Of a DNA stretch of 64,000 nucleotides, positions 44,478 through 52,542 are shown in pieces. The position numbers and the translations under genes are program-made. Within the stretch, counting starts at the first letter, position 1, and each line of letters starts with the position of its first letter. The DNA is from BACL27 sp947488385 (GTDB taxonomy: Bacteria; Actinomycetota; Acidimicrobiia; Acidimicrobiales; Ilumatobacteraceae): contig CAXNMJ010000002.1 of assembly GCA_964203655.1 (NCBI GenBank), forward strand, positions 1-64,000, in the 5' to 3' direction. The notes under the pieces were generated by a model. It was not told the origin of the DNA, did not search any database, and saw only the letters and a program-made list of their open reading frames with translations.

Positions 44478-45545
44478 GTGTCAGTTCACCCTCCAATTTG
44501 GCTTAAGTCCGTTGCACAACGCGTCGAATCGCGTTTAAGCGAGTTTTTGCAAGACGAACAAAGTCGTTGGTCGGCTCTTGACAGCGATCTTGGTGAACCA
44601 ATTGGTGAACTAATACGTCTCGTAAGCGCGGGTGGCAAGAGACTGCGTCCCGCTTTTTGTCAATTGGCTTTTGTTGGCGCGGGCGGAGAAGAAACTTCAA
44701 CCGAATTACTCAACGCGCAGGCAGCACTCGAACTTTTACATGCATCAGCGCTACTGCATGACGACGTAATTGACGGATCAACTACCCGCCGCGGCGAACC
44801 AACCGCGCACACCCGGTATTTCGCCAAGCACATTGAAAGCAAGTGGTCAGGTGAGCCGCGAAGGTTTAGCGAGGGCGCAGCAATCTTGGTCGGCGACTTG
44901 GCTTTCGTTTATGCCGATCAACTTTTAACTGGGGCAAACGCACTCACTCTAAAAATTTGGAATGAGATGCGAATCGAACTAAACATCGGTCAGTATCTCG
45001 ACATGCTTGGTTCGGCTCAGCGTGAACGCAATTTAGTTAAAGCCGAACGAGTATGTCGTTATAAGAGCGGCAAATATACAATCGAGCGCCCCTTGCATCT
45101 TGGTGCAACATTGGCGGCACCGCAACGAGCAGATGTGTTGCTCGAAGAACTCTCTGCATACGGTTTGCCGCTCGGTGATGCATTTCAGATGCGTGACGAT
45201 GTACTCGGCGTTTTCGGCCAAGGTGAAGTGAATCTGACCGGCAAACCTGTTGGTGGCGACATTCGCGAAGGCAAACCAACTCCACTTTTGGCCATGGCTT
45301 ATGAACGTGCATCAACATCGCAACGTCAAGTTCTCGACAAAGTTGGCGCACCAGAGATAGATAATGAGACTGTCTTGCAAATTCAGCAAGTCATTCAAGA
45401 AACAGGTGCGCTAGTTGCCCTTGAAACAAAAATCACAGAAGCAGTTCTCGAGTCGGTCAATGCCATAAAGAACTCGTCATTGAACAAGCAGTCAATCAAT
45501 CAGTTGATAGAACTCGCCGAGTTCGTCGCCCAGCGCAACAACTGA
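44478..45545 (+). CDS. Polyprenyl (geranylgeranyl-type) diphosphate synthase
   Basis: About 355 residues from GTG 44478 (TTG 44472 is possible). It elongates allylic diphosphates with isopentenyl diphosphate. Motifs: 'SAGGKRLRPAFCQLAF', first aspartate motif 'LLHDDVIDGSTTRRG', 'GDLAFVYAD' and second motif 'FQMRDDVLGVFG' with 'TGKPVGGDIREGKPTPLL'. The second motif is DDxxG, as in many actinobacterial IdsA/GrcC proteins. Product length cannot be predicted safely. It follows xseB closely. Confidence 0.93.
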   Translation: MSVHPPIWLKSVAQRVESRLSEFLQDEQSRWSALDSDLGEPIGELIRLVSAGGKRLRPAFCQLAFVGAGGEETSTELLNAQAALELLHASALLHDDVIDGSTTRRGEPTAHTRYFAKHIESKWSGEPRRFSEGAAILVGDLAFVYADQLLTGANALTLKIWNEMRIELNIGQYLDMLGSAQRERNLVKAERVCRYKSGKYTIERPLHLGATLAAPQRADVLLEELSAYGLPLGDAFQMRDDVLGVFGQGEVNLTGKPVGGDIREGKPTPLLAMAYERASTSQRQVLDKVGAPEIDNETVLQIQQVIQETGALVALETKITEAVLESVNAIKNSSLNKQSINQLIELAEFVAQRNN

Positions 45546-45584
45546 GCCGTCGCAAAGCAAAAAATCTGAGATAGCGTTTCGTAT

Positions 45585-45860
45585 ATGTCCGTAACAGTAC
45601 GAATCCCCACAACATTGCGTCCACTTTCAGGCGGTGTTTCAACCGTGCAAGTTGAAGGTGCAACTCTGGCCGAAGTTCTTAAAGGTCTCAATGCGGCGCA
45701 TCCAGGTTTTTCAGATCGACTTTTTGATAGTGAAGGCAACTTGCATAAGTTCGTCAATGTTTTCGTGGCTGACGACGATGTTCGCTACATGCAGGGTCTT
45801 GATACCAAGATCGCCAGCGGTCAAACGGTGTCGATTATTCCGGCCGTCGCCGGCGGCTGA
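45585..45860 (+). CDS. cysO: CysO-like ubiquitin-fold sulfur carrier protein
   Basis: 91 residues ending in 'IIPAVAGG', the diglycine tail that is activated and thiocarboxylated in MoaD/ThiS/CysO carriers. 'TVRIPTTLRPLSGG', 'KFVNVFVADDDVRYMQGL' and the final 'SIIPAVAGG' are strikingly close to mycobacterial CysO, which donates sulfide to O-phosphoserine for cysteine synthesis via CysM. Neither cysM nor the Mec+ hydrolase gene is adjacent. A MoaD role is the alternative. The stop lies 57 bases before the CIRCE element. Confidence 0.85.
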   Translation: MSVTVRIPTTLRPLSGGVSTVQVEGATLAEVLKGLNAAHPGFSDRLFDSEGNLHKFVNVFVADDDVRYMQGLDTKIASGQTVSIIPAVAGG

Positions 45861-45916
45861 TTTTTCAGCGTCTATTTGGCGCCAAGCCAACCAAGATTCG
45901 GGTTCGCGGTTTTGAT

Positions 45917-45943
45917 TTAGCAGTCTCCTAGATAGAGTGCTAA
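45917..45943 (+). promoter_or_regulatory. CIRCE operator (HrcA site) upstream of groEL
   Basis: The sequence TTAGCAGTC, a 9-base spacer, then GAGTGCTAA matches the CIRCE consensus TTAGCACTC-N9-GAGTGCTAA with one mismatch. It lies 45 bases before the groEL ATG. HrcA repressor binding and heat induction are expected. Confidence 0.9.
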
Positions 45944-45988
45944 CTCTCAAACTTCCATTGTTTGAGACCAATTCGGAGGATTTAGAAC

Positions 45989-47608
45989 ATGGCCAAGATC
46001 ATTGCATTCGACGAAGAAGCCCGCCGCGGACTCGAAACCGGCATGAACAAACTCGCTGACGCCGTGCGTGTCACGCTCGGACCAAAAGGTCGCAACGTTG
46101 TGCTCAGCAAAAAGTGGGGCGCACCAACAATCACCAACGACGGCGTCTCAATCGCCAAAGAAATTGAACTCGAAGATCCGTACGAGCGCATCGGCGCCGA
46201 ACTCGTTAAAGAAGTAGCAAAAAAGACAGATGACGTTGCCGGTGACGGAACAACAACCGCAACAGTTCTTGCCTGGAGCATGGTTCACGAAGGTCTGCGC
46301 AACGTTGCAGCCGGCGCAAACCCGATGAGCATGAAGCGTGGCATTGAAGCAGCAGTCGAAGCAGCAGTTGCCAGCATCAAGGCGTTGGCAAAAGTTGTCG
46401 ACAGCAAAGAGCAGATCGCCCAAGTTGCATCAATCTCGGCAGCCGACAACGAAATCGGTCAAATGATTTCTGAAGCGATCGACAAAGTCGGCAAAGACGG
46501 CGTCATCACTGTTGAAGAGAGTCAAACTTTCGGCATGGAAATGGACTTGGTCGAAGGTATGCGATTCGACAAGGGTTACATTTCGCCATACTTCGCAACA
46601 GATACTGATCGCATGGAAGCTTCAATTGATGATGCTTACATTCTCTTGGTCTCCAGCAAAATTTCAGCAGTTCGTGACATGTTGCCAATTCTCGAAAAAG
46701 TGATGCAGGGTGGTCGACCACTTGTAATCATCGCCGAAGATGTCGACGGAGAAGCGCTTGCAACTCTTGTTGTAAACAAAATTCGTGGCACATTCAAGAG
46801 CGTCGCCGTCAAAGCCCCTGGCTTTGGCGATCGTCGTAAGGCAATGTTGCAAGACATCGCAATTCTCACTGGTGGCCAAGTAATCAGCGAAGAAGTTGGT
46901 CTCAAACTTGAGAACGCAACGCTTGACCTGTTGGGCCGTGCCAAGAAAGTTGTGATCACAAAAGACGAAACAACAATTATTGAAGGTGCTGGCTCAGATG
47001 CCGACATCAAGGGTCGAATCAGCCAAATCAAAACTGAAATCGACAACACCGACAGCGATTACGACCGCGAGAAATTGCAAGAGCGTCTTGCCAAGTTGTC
47101 AGGTGGCGTTGCCGTGTTGAAAGTTGGCGCAGCAACCGAAGTTGAACTCAAAGAAAAGAAGCACCGCATCGAAGATGCTGTCAGCACTACTAAGGCTGCA
47201 ATTGAAGAGGGCGTAGTGCCTGGTGGTGGAGTTGCTTTGCTTCGCGCTCAAGAAGCAGCAGAAAAAGTAATGGCATCGCTCAGCGGTGACGAAGCAACAG
47301 GCGCTCGCATGGTCGCCCGTTCGTTGTCAGCACCACTCAAGCAGATCGCCGAAAATGCCGGTCTTGAAGGTGGCGTAGTCGTCGAAAAAGTTAAGGCGAT
47401 GAAGGGCAATGAAGGCCTCAACGCTGCAACTGGCGAATACACAGACCTCGTCAAACTTGGTGTCATTGACGCTGCAAAAGTAACTCGTTCTGCATTACAG
47501 AACGCAGCTTCAATTGCCGCGTTGTTCTTGACAACCGAGGCAGTCATCGCAGACAAGCCAGAAGACAGTGCGCCATCAATGTCAGGCGGAGGAATGGAAG
47601 ATTACTAA
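45989..47608 (+). CDS. groEL: Chaperonin GroEL (Hsp60)
   Basis: 539 residues, full length. It begins 'AKIIAFDEEARRGLETGMN', contains the ATP-binding 'VAGDGTTTATVLA', 'VTLGPKGRNVV' and 'AVKAPGFGDRRKAMLQDIA', and ends 'MSGGGMEDY' in place of the long GGM tail. ATG 45989 follows GGAGG (TTCGGAGGATTTAGAAC). There is no groES next to it, as for the solitary second groEL copies of actinobacteria. CIRCE upstream implies HrcA control. A 10-bp hairpin starts at its stop codon. Confidence 0.97.
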   Translation: MAKIIAFDEEARRGLETGMNKLADAVRVTLGPKGRNVVLSKKWGAPTITNDGVSIAKEIELEDPYERIGAELVKEVAKKTDDVAGDGTTTATVLAWSMVHEGLRNVAAGANPMSMKRGIEAAVEAAVASIKALAKVVDSKEQIAQVASISAADNEIGQMISEAIDKVGKDGVITVEESQTFGMEMDLVEGMRFDKGYISPYFATDTDRMEASIDDAYILLVSSKISAVRDMLPILEKVMQGGRPLVIIAEDVDGEALATLVVNKIRGTFKSVAVKAPGFGDRRKAMLQDIAILTGGQVISEEVGLKLENATLDLLGRAKKVVITKDETTIIEGAGSDADIKGRISQIKTEIDNTDSDYDREKLQERLAKLSGGVAVLKVGAATEVELKEKKHRIEDAVSTTKAAIEEGVVPGGGVALLRAQEAAEKVMASLSGDEATGARMVARSLSAPLKQIAENAGLEGGVVVEKVKAMKGNEGLNAATGEYTDLVKLGVIDAAKVTRSALQNAASIAALFLTTEAVIADKPEDSAPSMSGGGMEDY

Positions 47609-47630
47609 GTCGTCAAACTTACGACTTAGT
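47604..47630. terminator. Bidirectional hairpin terminator between groEL and PAC2 gene
   Basis: A perfect inverted repeat ACTAAGTCGT / ACGACTTAGT with a 7-base loop (CAAACTT) spans the groEL stop codon and reaches the first base of the PAC2 stop codon. There is no long T run on either side, so it may act as a weak or Rho-assisted terminator or as an mRNA 3'-end stabiliser for both convergent genes. Confidence 0.6.
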
Positions 47631-48541
47631 TAGTTGCCGTTTTGCTCGCGCAAAAACTGCTCTACTTCATCCATTAAATTGCTTGGATCTGCAGGCTCGT
47701 CTGAGTCTCCTGCAAAATCAAATTGCAATTGATTGTCATCAACTTCATCGTCAAGGCTCATGCCATTGTCGGTCATCGTCTCAAGTCGTTCGACGTAGGC
47801 AACAAGATCGTCGTCATCTTTGACGAGTGAATCGATCTGTTCTTCGTAGCGCTCAATCAAATTCATGACAGTGGCGAGTGGCGCGGGCGTTCCAATTATT
47901 TCGCATGCGCGACGCATCAGTGCGAGCGAGGCTTTTGGTGACGGCACTTGAGATGCATACGCCGGCACAGCAGCCCAAAGTGACGCTGAAGGTATTGATG
48001 ACTCATCAAAAGTGTCGTGCAAAATTCCGACGATTCCTGTCGGCCCTTCGTAGCGCGAGCGCTGCAGGTCAAACCGCTCAATCAAGTCGCTATCTGTTGC
48101 AGTACCGATGATTTGAACCGGTCGACTGTGTGGCACATCGGCCAAAAGTGAGCCAAGCGTAAGCAACAACGACGCATTGAAGTGCTCGGCAACAGTAATC
48201 ATCTGTTGCGAGAAAAGTCGCCAGCGCAAACTTGGTTCTGGTCCTAGAGCCAAAATTATGTCGCCGCCCGCACCGTTGATGTGCCACAAACCAACCGTTG
48301 GCCAAACGATGTTTCGCTTGCCATCATCTTTGAGTCGCACGTGCGGCCGCACCGTCGCGTAATCAGTAAAAGGTTCAGGATCAATTTCAGCCAGCGGAGT
48401 TGCACCCCAACCTTCAATCAAGTTTCTCACTGCGTTCGAAGCGGCGTCAGCAGCATCGTTCCAACCCGTGAAGGCAGTAATCAAAGTCGGACTCTTCAGC
48501 GAGGGTTTTGACAACCAACGCACATGATCAATTGAAGACAT
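47630..48541 (-). CDS. PAC2-family protein
   Basis: 303 residues. It starts 'VRWLSKPSLKSPTLITAFTGWNDAADAAS', a typical PAC2 opening with the FTGWNDA motif, followed by 'ALGPEPSLRWRLFSQQM', 'TLGSLLADVPHSRPVQIIG' and 'YEGPTGIVGILHD'. The last 90 residues form an acidic helical tail. PAC2 proteins resemble eukaryotic proteasome assembly chaperone 2 and are common in actinobacteria; their bacterial role is not established. Start codons of this gene and the acetyltransferase gene are only 5 bases apart, back to back. Confidence 0.92.
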   Translation of the reverse strand: MSSIDHVRWLSKPSLKSPTLITAFTGWNDAADAASNAVRNLIEGWGATPLAEIDPEPFTDYATVRPHVRLKDDGKRNIVWPTVGLWHINGAGGDIILALGPEPSLRWRLFSQQMITVAEHFNASLLLTLGSLLADVPHSRPVQIIGTATDSDLIERFDLQRSRYEGPTGIVGILHDTFDESSIPSASLWAAVPAYASQVPSPKASLALMRRACEIIGTPAPLATVMNLIERYEEQIDSLVKDDDDLVAYVERLETMTDNGMSLDDEVDDNQLQFDFAGDSDEPADPSNLMDEVEQFLREQNGN

Positions 48542-48546
48542 TTGCT

Positions 48547-49038
48547 ATGACGCTATCTAATTTCTTGGCCAACCTGTGCAATACAGATACGCTGAATGAC
48601 ATGGCTTCAACTGTGCCTGTGGAAATCGCTGCGCAGGCGTCTGAAGAATTATTGGCTGCGTGTCACCGCTTGATTCCACAACTCTCATCTTCTGCTGCAC
48701 CAATCACGGTTGACGAATTGGCAGAAATTGTCAACGGAGAGTCGACCATGATGTTTGTCGCCCGTGTGGATAACCAGATTGTTGGCTTATTGACTCTTGC
48801 GGTTTTTCGTATTCCAACTGCTGTGCGTGCATGGATTGAAGACGTCGTCGTCGATTCGTCTGCGCGCGGGCACGGCGTTGGCGAAGCCTTAAATCTGGCC
48901 GCAATTGCTGAAGCGAAGCGCCGTGGGGCCAAAACTGTTGACCTAACTTCACGACCATCGCGCGAAGCCGCCAATCGGTTGTATCAGCGCATTGGTTTTG
49001 TTGCGCGCGACACGAATGTTTATCGCTTCGACGCCTGA
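48547..49038 (+). CDS. GNAT-family N-acetyltransferase
   Basis: About 163 residues from ATG 48547; ATG 48601 is a possible shorter start and a longer frame from 48508 would overlap the divergent PAC2 gene. The GNAT core has 'AWIEDVVVDSSARGHGVGEAL', with the acetyl-CoA-binding R-G-H-G-V-G loop, and 'AANRLYQRIGFVARDTNVYR' at the end. The substrate is unknown. A DinB-like gene follows 6 bases later, so they are cotranscribed. Confidence 0.87.
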   Translation: MTLSNFLANLCNTDTLNDMASTVPVEIAAQASEELLAACHRLIPQLSSSAAPITVDELAEIVNGESTMMFVARVDNQIVGLLTLAVFRIPTAVRAWIEDVVVDSSARGHGVGEALNLAAIAEAKRRGAKTVDLTSRPSREAANRLYQRIGFVARDTNVYRFDA

Positions 49039-49044
49039 AGTCGC

Positions 49045-49590
49045 ATGACTAATTCAAATATTGACGATCAAGGTCGCCCCGAGCCTCCTGTTGCGAGCGA
49101 TGAAGTGTCAACACTGCTTGGCTTTTTAGAATTTCAACGCGCAACTCTTGAATGGAAGTGTCGTGAGTTGGGTTCAGCTGATTTGCAAAAGAAAATTGCC
49201 GCGTCGACTATGACTCTCGGAGGAATTTTGAAGCACATGGCGTATGTCGAGAACCATTGGTTTTCTGATTGGCTATTTGATCGCGAGAAACTCTCACCTT
49301 GGCGCGAAGTCGACTGGTCAAAAGATCGTGACTGGGACTGGAATTCGGCGGCTCAAGATTCGCCCGAGAAACTATTTGCGCTTTGGCATGGGGCATGTGA
49401 TCTTTCTCGTTCTTTGGTCGCCTCGGTGCTCTCGTCTGCTGGTTTAGATCAACTCGCCAAGCGCAAGTGGCCAGATGGAAATTCTCCAAGCCTGCGTTGG
49501 ATTCTTGTGCACATGATCGAAGAATACGCGCGCCACAACGGACACGCCGACCTGATTCGCGAGTCCATTGATGGTCAAGTTGGTGAGTAA
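49045..49590 (+). CDS. DinB-like (DUF664) putative metalloenzyme
   Basis: 181 residues forming a four-helix bundle pattern. The candidate metal ligands are in 'LGGILKHMAYVENHWFSDWL' (first histidine) and 'ILVHMIEEYARHNGHADLIRE' (two more). This is the DUF664 branch of the DinB/YfiT superfamily, some members of which are mycothiol- or bacillithiol-dependent transferases. The thiol partner and the substrate are not shown by the sequence. Confidence 0.88.
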   Translation: MTNSNIDDQGRPEPPVASDEVSTLLGFLEFQRATLEWKCRELGSADLQKKIAASTMTLGGILKHMAYVENHWFSDWLFDREKLSPWREVDWSKDRDWDWNSAAQDSPEKLFALWHGACDLSRSLVASVLSSAGLDQLAKRKWPDGNSPSLRWILVHMIEEYARHNGHADLIRESIDGQVGE

Positions 49591-49620
49591 ACCTCATCAT
49601 TAAGTAGCGTGTTTTAAATT

Positions 49621-50697
49621 GTGAACAGTAAAAATCAACTAACAGCAACAGATAGCGCTGAAGTTGTCGTGCCATGCATCGAGTTAGATCCGACACTGGC
49701 GTTTTTCACATCAGAACTTGGTTTTCGAATCGAGATGATCACCCCGGCCGATAATCCCAACACAGCAATCATTTCTGGTTACGGACTTCGTCTTTGTTTG
49801 CGGGTTGGCGGTTCAGGCAAAGACGTTTTACTTCGACTCAGTTCTGCGACTCGCTCACCGCAGCTTTTGCAAGCCCCGAATGGAACACAGATTGAAATAA
49901 TTTCAGCGACTTCGCAAGTTGTTTTGCCACCCCTACAAGAGGCTCTCGTCATCTCTGAGTTTGCAAGCGATGCATCATGGACAGTTGGCCGAGCCGGAAT
50001 GCGCTATCGCGATTTGATTCCCAATCGACTGGGCGGTGCGTTCATTGCTTCGCACATTCACATACCAAGAGGTGGACCAGTGCCTGACTATGTGCACTAT
50101 CACCGCATTTCATTTCAGATGATTTATTGCAAGAGCGGGTGGGTGCGAGTTGTTTATGAAGATCAAGGTGAGCCGTTTGTGATGCAAGCGGGCGACTGTG
50201 TTTTGCAGCCACCAGAGATTCGCCACCGCGTGCTTGAGAGTTCAGACAATCTTGAAGTAATTGAAATCGGATCTCCTGCCGAGCACGAAACTTTTGCCGA
50301 GCACACAATCACTCTGCCGACTTCAACACTGCGACCCGATCGTGATTTTTCGGGTCAGCGATTCGTGCGTCATATCGCAAGCGAATCACCATGGTTGCCG
50401 TGGCGCTATCCAGGTTTTGAAGCCCGCAATACCGGCATTGATCAAGCAACTGCCGGTTTAGCAAGTGCATTGACCGTGCGCGCCAACAAGTCAGCGTCAA
50501 TACACGAGTCAAATCATCAGCACCAATTGATGTTTATGTTCGTTTTATCAGGCAGTGCGTCTCTAGAAGTAGCCGACCGTAAGCAAGCAACAAAGCTCAA
50601 TGCAGGATCTTCAGTGACCTTGCCCAGTTTGCTTGATTTCAATCTTGAAGTAACAACTGACAACACTCAAATCTTGGTTGTCGAACTTCCTGCATAA
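49621..50697 (+). CDS. VOC-like plus double-cupin domain protein
   Basis: 358 residues from GTG 49621. The first 100 residues ('VVVPCIELDPTLAFFTSELGF' and 'GYGLRLCLRV') look like a vicinal-oxygen-chelate half domain. Two cupin barrels follow. The first has 'VHYHRISFQMIYCKSGWVRVVYEDQG' with 'MQAGDCVLQPPEIRHRV', including the His-x-His and distal His ligands. The second has 'SNHQHQLMFMFVLSGSASLEV' but lacks the distal histidine. A metal-dependent dioxygenase or isomerase is possible; I do not assign a substrate. Confidence 0.75.
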   Translation: MNSKNQLTATDSAEVVVPCIELDPTLAFFTSELGFRIEMITPADNPNTAIISGYGLRLCLRVGGSGKDVLLRLSSATRSPQLLQAPNGTQIEIISATSQVVLPPLQEALVISEFASDASWTVGRAGMRYRDLIPNRLGGAFIASHIHIPRGGPVPDYVHYHRISFQMIYCKSGWVRVVYEDQGEPFVMQAGDCVLQPPEIRHRVLESSDNLEVIEIGSPAEHETFAEHTITLPTSTLRPDRDFSGQRFVRHIASESPWLPWRYPGFEARNTGIDQATAGLASALTVRANKSASIHESNHQHQLMFMFVLSGSASLEVADRKQATKLNAGSSVTLPSLLDFNLEVTTDNTQILVVELPA

Positions 50698-50727
50698 AAC
50701 TTCTCGCAAAAACTAGAAAAATCTCAG

Positions 50728-50799
50728 AGCCCGAGGCGGGAATTGGACCCGCGACCTACGCATTACGAGTGCGTTGCTCTACCACTGAGCTACCCGGGC
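50728..50799 (-). tRNA. tRNA-Thr (anticodon CGT)
   Basis: On the minus strand the acceptor GCCCGGG pairs with CTCGGGC (one G-T), discriminator T. The anticodon stem ACGCA/TGCGT encloses CTCGTAA, giving CGT. The T arm is GCGGG/CCCGC with TCCAATT. CCA is not encoded. Confidence 0.95.
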
Positions 50800-50834
50800 G
50801 CGACGCTAACTCTACTGACTGATTCTGTATTCGC

Positions 50835-51911
50835 TCAGTTCGATTGCGTGATGTTTGCAAGAGTTCTGAGCGGTGGGCACTTGAGTAGCAGAGCGTGAAG
50901 CGCAAGGTTCTCGTTTGTATTGAGCCCGAGTGAAGAAATTGTTTTGTGGATCAACGCAATCGCCGCAATTATCTCGTCGCCATTTTCGTTGTCGGGGTCT
51001 GCACTGAGCAAGTCTTTGTAAGCACCGGCAAAAACGCTTAACCCACTGCGCAGTTCGTCGGTACGAAGTTTGCGCAGTTCTCGTTTGTGTCGGTCGCTAA
51101 CTGCTTTTCGTCCACTGCCGCGTTCGCCAGTCAAAGCAACTCGTTCTTCAAGTTCTTTCATCTCGCGCTCGTGCATAATCTCGATCGCCTCAGCAGCTTT
51201 TTCTAAGTGATCCATCAAATCTTGAACGATTCTCACGACGGCTGAGCCAGTGCCGTCAAGTTGAGATGCAATTGTTGCAAAAGCCTCTTGGCGTCGTGCC
51301 AGATAGTTGTCGGTTACCAACATTCGTGCTCGATCAAGATTGCCTTGACAGGCTTTGGATACCGACTCGGCAGTGGCCGGAAAAACGCCGTCAGCAACCA
51401 ACGCCGCGGCAATATCGGCATCAGCGAGCCGAACGAAATTCACAACAACGCAACGAGAGTTGATCGTGGTTAGTGACGGCACGAGCTGATCGGCCAACAA
51501 AATGAAAACCACTTGTGGCGCAGGTTCTTCGATCGTCTTCAACAGCCGCACAGCCGCACTGTCACGCATCAAGTGCACCTCATGAATCACAATCACTTTG
51601 ACTTTTGCCTCTAGCGGCGTGGTCGATGACTGCGAAACAATGCTCTCGGCCTCTTCTTTATCGACTGCTGCACCGACACGAAAGATCTCGTTGACATCGG
51701 CGAACTCGCCGCGCAAAATCAAGTCAGCTTCTCGTGAACTGTCGCTGTCTGAACCTGTGATCAGCGTCGAGGCAAAGGCACGAGCCGCATACTCTTTGCC
51801 ACAACCTTCTGGTCCGACAAACAAAAACGATTGAACATTCGTAGTTGCAAAGTGGCGCAATTTTTCGACAGCACGCTCTTGACCGACAACTTTTGACCAA
51901 ACCGAACCCAC
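50835..51911 (-). CDS. holB: DNA polymerase III subunit delta'
   Basis: 358 residues. The AAA+ clamp-loader fold starts 'WSKVVGQERAVEKLRHFA', with a P-loop 'FVGPEGCGKEYAARAFA' lacking the classical GKT/S ending, Walker-B-like 'VIVIHEVHLM' and 'LLKTIEEPAPQVVFILLAD', then 'TINSRCVVVNF' with the SRC motif. The C-terminal 190 residues are helical. Its ATG shares one base with the tmk stop, the standard actinobacterial tmk-holB order. Confidence 0.94.
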   Translation of the reverse strand: MGSVWSKVVGQERAVEKLRHFATTNVQSFLFVGPEGCGKEYAARAFASTLITGSDSDSSREADLILRGEFADVNEIFRVGAAVDKEEAESIVSQSSTTPLEAKVKVIVIHEVHLMRDSAAVRLLKTIEEPAPQVVFILLADQLVPSLTTINSRCVVVNFVRLADADIAAALVADGVFPATAESVSKACQGNLDRARMLVTDNYLARRQEAFATIASQLDGTGSAVVRIVQDLMDHLEKAAEAIEIMHEREMKELEERVALTGERGSGRKAVSDRHKRELRKLRTDELRSGLSVFAGAYKDLLSADPDNENGDEIIAAIALIHKTISSLGLNTNENLALHALLLKCPPLRTLANITQSN

Positions 51912-52519
51912 TAGATGCCGAGCCGTTCGCTTACAGCCGCCGAAATGATTTTTTCAAGATCATCTTTGGCCGGCGTGCCATCAATAATCAACCAACGTTG
52001 CGGGTCTTGCGCCGCCATCTGTGAAAACCCGTCGGCAACACGCTTGAAGAACTCACCATCTTCACGTTCGAATCGATCAAGCTCGCGCTTTTTCAAACGT
52101 TCAAGCAACAACTCGGTCGGCACTTCTATATATACGACAAGTTCGGGCCAAAGTCCGCCGATCGCCCAATCATTGAGTCGTCGCAATTCATCCAGATCTT
52201 GTTGTCGGCCATAACCCTGGTAGGCGAGCGACGAATAAACACTGCGATCAGAAACAACATGGCGCCCAGCAGCCAGTGACGGAGAAATCAATTCTGCGAT
52301 GTGTTGTGCGCGATCTGCGGCCATCATCAGCGCCTCGGCGCGCGGCGACAAATTCGTGTTCGCCGGATCAATCAAAATATTTCGCAGCATCGACCCAACG
52401 GCAGTTCCGCCAGGCTCGCGCGTCATCACCGCATTGAGTCGCGTCGCCAAACGTTTTACGTGCGTGCTCTTGCCGCACCCCTCGAGGCCTTCAAACGCGA
52501 TGTATTTTCCCAAACTCAC
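51911..52519 (-). CDS. tmk: Thymidylate kinase
   Basis: 202 residues. The P-loop is 'FEGLEGCGKSTHVKRLA', followed by 'TREPGGTAVG' and 'VVSDRSVYSSLAYQGYGR', the DR(Y/S) substrate motif. The lid region has 'ELLLERLKKRELDRFERED'. It phosphorylates dTMP for DNA synthesis. It lies 23 bases downstream of topA and overlaps holB by one base, giving a topA-tmk-holB operon. Confidence 0.96.
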   Translation of the reverse strand: MSLGKYIAFEGLEGCGKSTHVKRLATRLNAVMTREPGGTAVGSMLRNILIDPANTNLSPRAEALMMAADRAQHIAELISPSLAAGRHVVSDRSVYSSLAYQGYGRQQDLDELRRLNDWAIGGLWPELVVYIEVPTELLLERLKKRELDRFEREDGEFFKRVADGFSQMAAQDPQRWLIIDGTPAKDDLEKIISAAVSERLGI

Positions 52520-52542
52520 ACTGCAACCCTAGAGGGCGGTTG

